Assembly: GCA_036732565.1 (NCBI GenBank)
Contig: DAINCF010000164.1
Span: 1 to 13,569, forward strand
Direction of reading: 5' to 3'
Source of the DNA: JAIVJN01 sp036732565
Lineage (GTDB): Bacteria > Acidobacteriota > Vicinamibacteria > Vicinamibacterales > UBA2999
Length of the DNA stretch: 13,569 bases
In this document: positions 8,225 to 13,569 of the stretch, piece after piece
Layout of the letters: each line of letters begins with the position of its first letter
Position numbering within the stretch: position 1 is the first letter of the stretch
Position numbers and translations under genes: made by a program
The notes under the pieces: model-generated
Told to the model about the DNA's origin: nothing
Database searches by the model: none
The model's input: the letters and a program-made list of their open reading frames with translations, nothing else

Positions 8225-8248
8225 ATGCGCTTGTCGGAAGCGTGTCAA
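8220..8248 (-). promoter_or_regulatory. Predicted sigma70-type promoter of the Oar-like receptor
   Basis: On the minus strand a perfect TTGACA (8248-8243) is followed after 17 bases by TACAAC (8225-8220; four of six matches to TATAAT). The start point would be near 8213, giving a leader of about 70 bases before the ATG at 8143. The spacing is ideal, making this the best promoter candidate in the window. Confidence 0.6.
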
Positions 8249-8259
8249 GCAACTACCAT
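8231..8259 (+). promoter_or_regulatory. Possible promoter of the S9 peptidase
   Basis: TTGTCG (8231-8236) and TACCAT (8254-8259) are separated by 17 bases, each matching four of six consensus bases. The start point would fall near 8266, about 40 bases before the peptidase start. It overlaps the opposing receptor promoter almost completely, so the two would compete for polymerase. Confidence 0.35.
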
Positions 8260-8307
8260 GACGCGCACGTCGAGTAGACCGAGCTCGGAGATCCAGGAGT
8301 AATGGGC

Positions 8308-10860
8308 ATGACAATCATGCGTGGATGCGCGGCGCTGACCCTTGCGTTGCTGGCCTCGATCCCGGCCACCGCCGTTGCGCAGAGCATGGAGCGGGACGGC
8401 TACGTGCTCCCCCCCGAATCGGTGCAGGAGCTGTTCCGCCGCGACAAGAACGTCGCCACGCTCGATCGACTGAGCCCCGATGGCGACCACTTTCTCGTGC
8501 CGCAGTTCCAGGAGCTGACCGACCTCAAGCAGATGTCGCAGCGCACGCTGCGGCTGGCCATGCTCGAGATTGTCCCAGCCGTGAATCGCGAATGGCGTCT
8601 GGCCACCTACGGTAACTACGGCCTGAATCTCTACTCGTTGAAAGAGCGACGGACCTATCCGATCAAACTGCCCGCCGGCATCTACGTGAGCGACATGCGC
8701 TGGTCGCCCGATGGTACGAGGGTGGCCTTCATCGCGCACCTGTCGACCGCGTCGCAGGTCTGGGTCGCGGAGGTCAAGACCGGCGAGGCACGCGCGGTCA
8801 GCGAGGCCCCGGTGATGGCGACGTTGGTAGCGCGTCCCGGAGGCGGCGGTGAGGCCGCCGATACGCAAGGCGGTCGTCTCCTGCAATGGCTGCCCGACGG
8901 ATCGCTCTTGACCGTGCTGGTGCCTTCAGATCGCGGGCCCGAGCCGACCGAGCCCGCCGTGCCGACGGCGCCGATCATCCGGCGTAGTCGCGACAAGGAG
9001 ACGCCGACCTCGACGCAACCGTTTCTGCTGCGCACGCAGAACGACGAGCGGCAGTTCAAGTACTACACGACGGCGCAGCTCGCGATTGTGTCGCCCGGGC
9101 GGCCCGCGCGCGCCATCGGCAAGCCGGCCATGTACCTGGACTACTGGCTCAGCCCGGACGGCAAGCACATCCTGCGCGAGACCATCGACGAGCCGCTCTC
9201 GTATCTCGTCGGCTTCAACGGCTTCGGCCGAAGGCTCGAGGTCATCGATCTCGACGGCAAGGTGCTCGCCGAGATTCGCAAGCGGCCGCTCCAGGAAGCG
9301 CAGACTCGCGGTAACGATCCAGCGGCCGACAATCTGCCGCGCGAGGTTGCGTGGCGTCCCGACGGCAAAGGCCTCTCGCTGCTGTGGCGCGAACGCGCCA
9401 ACGGCAATGGCACCGAGGATCCCAACGCGCCACCGAGAAAAGATCGCGTGATGCTGCTGACGCCGCCGTTCGACGTGGCCCAGGCGCAGACGATCGTCTC
9501 CACCGAGCATCGCGTCAGCGAGGCGCGCTACTCGAAAGATGGCCGCTTTGCGTTCATGACCCTGGCCAAGCGCGGCCAGAACGGCAACAGCGGCAACCGC
9601 CGGGACCTCGTCGCCTACGACCTCACGGCGCCGCAACCGGCGATGTTCGTCCTCAAGGGCAACATCGATTCAGACGATCCCCTGAAACTCCCGGGCGACG
9701 TGATGACGACGGCCACGGCCAACGGCGTGACGTCTGCCATCGTGTCGACGGATGGCAGCGCGGCATTCCTGACGGGCGACGGCCACAAGGACACGTTCAC
9801 CCCACAGCCGTTCGTCGATCGCGTCGTCATTCGCGACGGCGCGACGACACGCGTCTTCGAGGGCTCGGCGGAGACCTTCGATCAGCCGCTCGTCGCCTTG
9901 GATCCAGACATGTCGCGGCTCATCGTCTCGCGCGAGAGCAAGACGACCGTACCCGACAGTTACGTGTGGACGTCGGCGTCGAAGCAGTTCGAGAAGCTGA
10001 CGCAGAACAAGGATCCGTATCCGGAGATCACCAACGCACAGCGGGTCGACTTCGATTTCACGCGTCGGGATGGCGTGAAGGTGCAGGCGCGGATTTCGCT
10101 GCCCGTCGGTTATCAGCCGGGCTCGCGCGTACCTGCCGTGTTCTGGACCTATCCGCGAGAGTTCGAGGACGAGAAGGCGTATCAACGCGGCGCCATTCGC
10201 GCGCGCAACCGGAACGCCTATACCCCGTTGAGCTTCCTGCGCTGGTCGGACATCTGGCTGACGCAGGGCTATGCGCTGGTCTATCCCGACATTCCGGTTC
10301 TCGGGAAGGACGGGCGGTTCAACGACAACTATCGCCCGAACCTGGAGGACACCGTCTACTCGGCCATCCGCAAGGTCGATGAGCTCGGCTACGTCGACGT
10401 CAACCGCATCGGTCACGGCGGCCACAGCTACGGCGCGTTCACCACGGCCAACCTGCTCGCGCACACGCCATTCTTCAAGGCCGGTATCGCGGGCGACGGC
10501 GCCTACAACCGCACGTTGACGCCGATGACGTTTCAGGGCGAGCGGCGCAGTTTCTGGGAGGCGCCGATGACCTACATGGACATGTCGTCGTTCTTCTACG
10601 CGGATCAGATCTCGGCGCCGCTGCTGATGTATCACGGCGCGCAGGACAACAACTCGGGCACGTTCCTGATTCAATCGGAGCGCATGATGCAGGCGCTCAC
10701 TGGCCTGGGCAAGACGGCCGCGCTCTACATCTACCCGTTCGAATCCCACGCGCCCCGCGCCCGCGAGAACTTCCTGGACCTCTGGGCCCGCTGGCTGGAG
10801 TGGTTCGACAAGTACGTCAAGAACGCGCCAGCGAAGCCGACGACGACGTCGCAGCAGTAG
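8308..10860 (+). CDS. Secreted S9 serine peptidase (S9D glutamyl endopeptidase-like)
   Basis: This is an exported serine peptidase of about 850 residues. A signal peptide covers roughly the first 25 residues (hydrophobic AALTLALLASI, cleavage near AVAQ), placing it in the periplasm or beyond. About 30-550 is a beta-propeller of WSPDGT-like repeats (RLSPDGDHFLVP, MRWSPDGTRVAFI, WLSPDGKHI, WRPDGKGLSLLW) and about 560-840 an alpha/beta-hydrolase domain. The likely triad is S707 in GHGGHSYGAF, D780 in HGAQDNNSGTF and H814 in YPFESHAPRARE. GAYNRTLTP and the DNN.GT and ESH..RARE surroundings resemble the S9D group containing plant chloroplast glutamyl endopeptidase (by memory, not a search). Cleavage after Glu is therefore inferred. 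AGGAG (8295-8299) fits ATG 8308 better than ATG 8302. It is divergent from the Oar-like receptor; they may degrade and import peptides together. Confidence 0.92.
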   Translation: MTIMRGCAALTLALLASIPATAVAQSMERDGYVLPPESVQELFRRDKNVATLDRLSPDGDHFLVPQFQELTDLKQMSQRTLRLAMLEIVPAVNREWRLATYGNYGLNLYSLKERRTYPIKLPAGIYVSDMRWSPDGTRVAFIAHLSTASQVWVAEVKTGEARAVSEAPVMATLVARPGGGGEAADTQGGRLLQWLPDGSLLTVLVPSDRGPEPTEPAVPTAPIIRRSRDKETPTSTQPFLLRTQNDERQFKYYTTAQLAIVSPGRPARAIGKPAMYLDYWLSPDGKHILRETIDEPLSYLVGFNGFGRRLEVIDLDGKVLAEIRKRPLQEAQTRGNDPAADNLPREVAWRPDGKGLSLLWRERANGNGTEDPNAPPRKDRVMLLTPPFDVAQAQTIVSTEHRVSEARYSKDGRFAFMTLAKRGQNGNSGNRRDLVAYDLTAPQPAMFVLKGNIDSDDPLKLPGDVMTTATANGVTSAIVSTDGSAAFLTGDGHKDTFTPQPFVDRVVIRDGATTRVFEGSAETFDQPLVALDPDMSRLIVSRESKTTVPDSYVWTSASKQFEKLTQNKDPYPEITNAQRVDFDFTRRDGVKVQARISLPVGYQPGSRVPAVFWTYPREFEDEKAYQRGAIRARNRNAYTPLSFLRWSDIWLTQGYALVYPDIPVLGKDGRFNDNYRPNLEDTVYSAIRKVDELGYVDVNRIGHGGHSYGAFTTANLLAHTPFFKAGIAGDGAYNRTLTPMTFQGERRSFWEAPMTYMDMSSFFYADQISAPLLMYHGAQDNNSGTFLIQSERMMQALTGLGKTAALYIYPFESHAPRARENFLDLWARWLEWFDKYVKNAPAKPTTTSQQ

Positions 10861-10880
10861 GCGCGGCTCTCGTTGCCAAC

Positions 10881-10908
10881 GTAGGGTCGGCTCGCGAGCC
10901 GCCCCTGC
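10881..10908. repeat. CGTAG-headed palindrome after the peptidase gene
   Basis: A perfect 14-bp palindrome CGGCTCGCGAGCCG (10888-10901) extends outward as GTAGGG against CCCTGC, with one mismatch and one G-T pair, giving about 14 paired positions in RNA. It begins 20 bases after the peptidase stop and is preceded by C, so the element reads CGTAG plus a hairpin, like the repeats near 11404 and 11864. There is no T-tract, so it is at best an atypical terminator or a REP-like element. Confidence 0.55.
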
Positions 10909-10924
10909 ACGAGGCGCCTTGCAC

Positions 10925-10971
10925 TTGACAATTTAGTGATCTCGTGCCAGGGTAGCCGCGCTGAGATCACT
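10925..10971 (+). promoter_or_regulatory. Promoter element and operator-like inverted repeat of padR-like gene
   Basis: A perfect -35 hexamer TTGACA (10925-10930) is followed by perfect 9-bp arms AGTGATCTC (10935-10943) and GAGATCACT (10963-10971) with a 19-base spacer. The downstream arm ends three bases before the PadR ATG at 10975. No good -10 is visible at normal spacing (about 10948-10954 is GC-rich), and no Shine-Dalgarno sequence precedes the start. PadR dimers bind such inverted repeats and often repress their own gene, so autorepression is the natural reading (inference). Confidence 0.6.
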
Positions 10972-10974
10972 TGT

Positions 10975-11322
10975 ATGGCTAGTGAACAGAAGCAGAAGGT
11001 CGAGCTGCTGCAGGGCACGCTGGATTTGATCGTCCTCCGCGCCTTGCACACCATGGGTCCGCAGCATGCCTACGGGCTGGCCTCCCGTCTCGAGCAGGTG
11101 GCGGAACATCCGCTGATGCTCAATCAGGGCACGCTGTATCCGGCGCTGGTCCGCCTCGAGCAGAAGGGGTGGATCAAGGGTGCGTGGCAGAAGACGGAGA
11201 CGAACCGCGACGCGAAGTACTACGCGATCACCAAGCCCGGCCTCCGCGCGCTGGAGAAACACGCCGAGCGCTGGCGCCGGCTCGCGGGGCTGGTCGACAA
11301 GCTGCTGCTCAACGAGTCGTAG
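10975..11322 (+). CDS. PadR-family transcriptional regulator
   Basis: This is a small cytoplasmic DNA-binding repressor of 115 residues. It is one winged helix-turn-helix domain: LLQGTLDLIVLRALHTMGPQHAYGLAS, then the diagnostic NQGTLYPALVRLEQKGWI, the wing (ETNRDAKYYAITKPG) and a C-terminal dimerisation helix (LRALEKHAERWRRLAGLVDKLLL). The size fits the short PadR subgroup. ATG 10975 is preferred over the longer open frame from 10936 because the extra residues are not PadR-like and would run through the inverted repeat. Short PadR genes often sit next to an ABC-type permease gene they control, but here the next gene is 287 bases away and unrelated. It therefore looks like an orphan; its ligand and targets are unknown. 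Confidence 0.93.
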   Translation: MASEQKQKVELLQGTLDLIVLRALHTMGPQHAYGLASRLEQVAEHPLMLNQGTLYPALVRLEQKGWIKGAWQKTETNRDAKYYAITKPGLRALEKHAERWRRLAGLVDKLLLNES

Positions 11323-11403
11323 CCGACGGCGCGGGTCAGGCGTTTCTTCGCTCATCCCTTGACCTTCCTTCACACACGACCCGCGGAACGCGATTTACCA
11401 CAC

Positions 11404-11516
11404 GTACGTAGCGCAGGCCTTCAGGCCTGCCTGAGGCCGTGGCAGACCTAAAGGTCTGCGCTACGTACGAAATGTTCGCAGTGCGCCCCAAAGGGCGTGG
11501 GGCCGCCTTCAGGCGG
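11404..11516. repeat. Composite palindromic repeat, right copy
   Basis: Outer 9-bp arms GTACGTAGC (11404-11412) and GCTACGTAC (11460-11468) enclose two hairpins. Hairpin one is GCAGGCCT (11413-11420) with AGGCCTGC (11423-11430). Hairpin two is GCAGACCT (11442-11449) with AGGTCTGC (11452-11459), in which a G-to-A change in one arm is matched by C-to-T in the other. Further on come CGCCC/GGGCG (11484-11497) and CCGCCT TC AGGCGG (11503-11516). From 11442 onward the order and orientation match 15-102. It fills most of the 287-base gap (11323-11609), the remainder of which shows nothing recognisable apart from the SEC-C ribosome site. Confidence 0.72.
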
Positions 11517-11609
11517 GTCAGCGGGTGGCGGGCGCGGCATCGAAGGCCGCCCGGCTTGACCGGACGGCCAGAGATCGAGAGGATGGGGCTTCACCACAGG
11601 AGCCGCACG

Positions 11610-11846
11610 ATGGCGCGCCACACCAAAGCGGGACGAAACGACCTCTGCCCCTGCGGCAGCGGGAAGAAGAGCAAGAAATGCTGCCAGGCGAAGACGTCGA
11701 CCGCCTGGAGCAGCAAGCTGATGCTCGGCGTCGTGTTCGTCGTGATTGCCGGTGCGGTCATCGCCGGCATCATGTCGTTCAACGAAGGGTCGACCGGTCC
11801 GGCGCCGGGCAAGGTCTGGTCACAGGAGCACGGACACTACCACTAG
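11610..11846 (+). CDS. Small membrane-anchored SEC-C motif protein
   Basis: This is a 78-residue protein. Residues 8-26 form a SEC-C zinc-binding motif, with C13, C15, C24 and C25 in the pattern CxC(x8)CC within NDLCPCGSGKKSKKCC. Residues about 37-55 are one hydrophobic helix (LMLGVVFVVIAGAVIAGIM), and the C-terminal tail ends in WSQEHGHYH, a possible metal-binding histidine cluster. SEC-C motifs occur at the end of SecA, where they help bind SecB and ribosomes, and in many small proteins of unknown role. The helix suggests inner-membrane attachment, with the motif probably in the cytoplasm given the basic residues before the helix. ATG 11610 has AGGAG (11598-11602) at ideal spacing, so the longer open frame from 11439 is rejected. 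It is convergent with the symporter gene. Its function is not established. Confidence 0.88.
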   Translation: MARHTKAGRNDLCPCGSGKKSKKCCQAKTSTAWSSKLMLGVVFVVIAGAVIAGIMSFNEGSTGPAPGKVWSQEHGHYH

Positions 11847-11869
11847 GCCTCGCTTCGCTCACGCGTAGG

Positions 11870-11886
11870 CCGGCGCTACGCGCCGG
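11870..11886. terminator. Hairpin between convergent genes
   Basis: Perfect 7-bp arms CCGGCGC (11870-11876) and GCGCCGG (11880-11886) enclose TAC. The hairpin overlaps the stop codon of the symporter gene (11876-11878) and lies 24 bases after the SEC-C stop. CGTAG (11864-11868) precedes it. It may end transcripts from one or both sides, but no T-tract follows, so the call is tentative. Confidence 0.4.
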
Positions 11887-13306
11887 AAGGAAAGAACACG
11901 TTCAGCATCTCGGACCGCACCGGCTTCGTCGCCAGGCTCACGCCGACGAAGAGCGCGGCGCTGACCAGCACGCCGGCTTCCGCCGGATCGAGGCCGAGAA
12001 AGTACGGAGAGGCGACGAGGCTCCACGCGACGCAGGTCACCAGGCCGCCGAGCATCGACGCGAGGGCGCCGGCGGCGGTCGCGCGTCTCCAGTTGAGACC
12101 GATCACCACCGGGACGAACAGGAAGCTCACCATCAACTTCGCCGCGTAGAGCACGATGAAGTTGACCAGGCTGAGCTGACGGAACGCCAGCACCACGGGA
12201 ATGGCGCTGAACAACACGACGGCGAGTCGTCCGGCGCGGACTTTGGCCCGCTCGCTGGGCGCGCGTGCCAACAGCTTGCCATAGAGATCGTGCGAGACGG
12301 CCGACGCGGCGGTGAGCAGGATGGCGCCGCCGGTGCGCGTGAAGGTGACGACCGCTGCGAGCAACACCAATACACCCACACCACTCGGCAGCAGGCTCAT
12401 GCCCAGCACCGGCGTGCCCAGGTCGGGCTCCGGCAGATATGGCATCGCGACGCGCATCGACAAGCCGAAGATGAGCACGCCCACGCCGACGAACGCCTGG
12501 AACAGAAACGACCAGCCGATGGCCAACTGCGTGGCCCGCTTACTCCGCATGGCGTAGATGGCCGAGATCTCGTACGGCGCGGCCGCGAGGCCCAGTCCTA
12601 CTGCCATCGACAGCGTCAACAGCTGCCGCCAGCCGAACCAGTTGGCCGTCAGCCGCGGATCGATCGCATAGAGCGCGGCGCCGAGCTCGTGCAACCCTCC
12701 GATGTGCTGCACCAGGAACGGGACGGCCAGCACGTAGCAGCCGAGGAGCAGTCCGGCTTTCAGTAAGCCGACGTACGCGTTGCTGTACATGCCGCCGAGC
12801 ACCGTATACACGGTCGTGATACCCGCCACCAGCAGCACCGCGTTGGTGTAAGAGATGCCGCCCACCAACGCGAACAGCAACCCGCCGGCCTGATACTGCG
12901 CCGACAGCATCACCGAGTACGCAACCAGGATGAACACCGCCGAAATCCCGCGCGAGGCCGGGCTGTCGAACCGCGCCGCGAAATAGTCCGGCAACGTGAA
13001 GCCCTGATGATTCCTGATGCGCGGCGCCACGAACAGCGCGCAGACGATCCAACCGATCCACACGAGTGGCCAGGACCACGCATAGCTGAACCCGGAGTAG
13101 TAGTGAAAGCCGACGATACCGATGGTGGCGCCGGCGCTGACTTGATTGGCCATCAGCGTGGCGCCGCCGAGGATGGGACCGAGCGAGCGGCCGGCAACGA
13201 GGAATCCCTCTTCATTCGACGTGCGCCGATAGCTCCACAGCCCAATCCCGCAGACGACGCCCATGTAGATCACCACCGAGGTCCAAAACAGCGTGAGGTG
13301 GGTCAC
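11876..13306 (-). CDS. Sodium:solute symporter family transporter
   Basis: This is an inner-membrane transporter of 476 residues in the SSS family (PutP/SGLT type), which couples sodium entry to solute uptake. About 12-13 hydrophobic helices are visible. Family signatures are GFLVAGRSLGPILGGATLMANQ (helix 2), RNHQGFTLPDYFAARF (94-113), LGGMYSNAYVGLLKAG (170-185) and LLTAASAVSHDLYGKLL (330-346). The GTG start at 13306 overlaps the TGA of the upstream gene as GTGA, a clear coupling signal; the longer open frame to 13501 adds arginine-rich, non-membrane sequence and is rejected. One odd point is TRTGGAIL near 323-330, with R324 where relatives usually have Ser at the second sodium site. The substrate cannot be assigned; the family includes transporters of sugars, amino acids, pantothenate and acetate. 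Confidence 0.9.
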   Translation of the reverse strand: MTHLTLFWTSVVIYMGVVCGIGLWSYRRTSNEEGFLVAGRSLGPILGGATLMANQVSAGATIGIVGFHYYSGFSYAWSWPLVWIGWIVCALFVAPRIRNHQGFTLPDYFAARFDSPASRGISAVFILVAYSVMLSAQYQAGGLLFALVGGISYTNAVLLVAGITTVYTVLGGMYSNAYVGLLKAGLLLGCYVLAVPFLVQHIGGLHELGAALYAIDPRLTANWFGWRQLLTLSMAVGLGLAAAPYEISAIYAMRSKRATQLAIGWSFLFQAFVGVGVLIFGLSMRVAMPYLPEPDLGTPVLGMSLLPSGVGVLVLLAAVVTFTRTGGAILLTAASAVSHDLYGKLLARAPSERAKVRAGRLAVVLFSAIPVVLAFRQLSLVNFIVLYAAKLMVSFLFVPVVIGLNWRRATAAGALASMLGGLVTCVAWSLVASPYFLGLDPAEAGVLVSAALFVGVSLATKPVRSEMLNVFFPSGA

Positions 13307-13569
13307 GCCGCCCCCCGCGATCGGCGGCCGAACACCCACAAGTACAGCGGCACCCACACGACCATGATTCCGGTGAACAGCCAGAAGCGCCACTCGAGCC
13401 CGCCCGATGGCCATGACGTTTCGGCGCCACAGCCCGCGGATGCCTGCCGCGGCACCCGCAGGCGGAGCATCGACGGCACGGCGAGCAGCTGCGCCTGCCA
13501 CACCGAGCTCGCCGTCGCGCGATCGAAGCGAGGAAAGAGCACGCGTGCGCCGTCGATCGACGGCGCACG
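13303..13569 (-). CDS. Partial membrane-anchored protein, C-terminal part
   Basis: An open frame enters from the right edge and ends at a TGA (13305-13303) that overlaps the symporter GTG by four bases. The visible 88 residues include a soluble stretch (VLFPRFDRATASSVWQAQLL, then MLRLRVPRQ) and one C-terminal transmembrane helix (about FWLFTGIMVVWVPLYLWVF) followed by a basic tail RRSRG. No domain is recognised. The coupling suggests a shared operon and possibly a partner protein for the transporter, but it could equally be an unrelated membrane-tethered protein. The true start lies outside the window. Confidence 0.5.
   Translation of the reverse strand, partial: RAPSIDGARVLFPRFDRATASSVWQAQLLAVPSMLRLRVPRQASAGCGAETSWPSGGLEWRFWLFTGIMVVWVPLYLWVFGRRSRGAA

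Noticed and set aside
6923..8302. Plus-strand 459-codon frame opposite the Oar-like receptor
   Set aside because: Antisense, low-complexity composition, and it runs through the intergenic promoter region.
8144..8314. 57-codon N-terminal extension of the Oar-like receptor
   Set aside because: The signal peptide and strong ribosome site fix the start at 8143, and the extension contains the promoter.
9670..10749. Minus-strand 359-codon frame opposite the peptidase
   Set aside because: The plus strand has a full S9 peptidase with a visible catalytic triad; the opposing frame has no domain.
11404..11516. CRISPR array in the repeat-rich gap
   Set aside because: Repeats are internally palindromic and irregularly spaced, with no unique equal-length spacers and no cas genes.
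11525..12766. Plus-strand 413-codon frame spanning the SEC-C gene and the symporter
   Set aside because: It crosses two genes in other frames and is a charged Arg/His/Gln-rich shadow.
13307..13501. N-terminal extension of the symporter to 13501
   Set aside because: Arg/Ala-rich, not membrane-like; the GTGA overlap supports 13306.
1..13569. tRNA, rRNA, integrase or transposase genes
   Set aside because: None were recognised on either strand, so no mobile element is called despite the flanking repeats.

Overview
This GC-rich window looks like chromosomal DNA from a Gram-negative, peptide- or polymer-scavenging bacterium. Two TonB-dependent receptors with N-terminal carboxypeptidase-regulatory-like domains (one Oar-like), a secreted S9 peptidase, a small PadR regulator and a LytS/LytTR pair together suggest Acidobacteriota, perhaps Vicinamibacteria. 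That placement is inferred from gene content, since the window holds no rRNA or other marker gene.

Layout. Positions 1-113 carry a composite palindromic repeat. On the minus strand, 2766-114 encodes a two-component pair: a membrane histidine kinase of the LytS/His_kinase type (2766-856) and an overlapping LytTR response regulator (884-114). Divergent from it, on the plus strand, 2925-5232 is a TonB-dependent receptor split by a +1 frameshift near 4096-4120. A short region of imperfect inverted repeats (5245-5412) separates it from a convergent, intact 910-residue Oar-like TonB-dependent receptor (8143-5411, minus). That gene is divergent from a secreted S9 peptidase (8308-10860, plus) whose C-terminal half resembles the S9D glutamyl endopeptidase group. 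The two share a 164-base intergenic region with overlapping predicted promoters and a small inverted repeat on the receptor's -10 box. Next come a palindrome, an orphan PadR regulator (10975-11322) with a perfect 9-bp inverted repeat next to its start codon, a second and larger copy of the composite palindromic repeat (11404-11516), a 78-residue membrane-anchored SEC-C zinc-motif protein (11610-11846), and a convergent sodium:solute symporter (13306-11876, minus). The symporter start overlaps by four bases the end of a partial gene running off the right edge.

How the parts may work together (inference). The Oar-like receptor and the secreted peptidase form a plausible extracellular protein-degradation and uptake pair. 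The LytS/LytTR system sits head-to-head with the other receptor and may control it. The symporter could bring a small product or organic solute across the inner membrane. No complete novel defence or mobile system is visible. The least explained structure is a family of short palindromes headed by CGTAG, with compensated stem changes, plus two same-orientation copies of a composite repeat at either end of the block.
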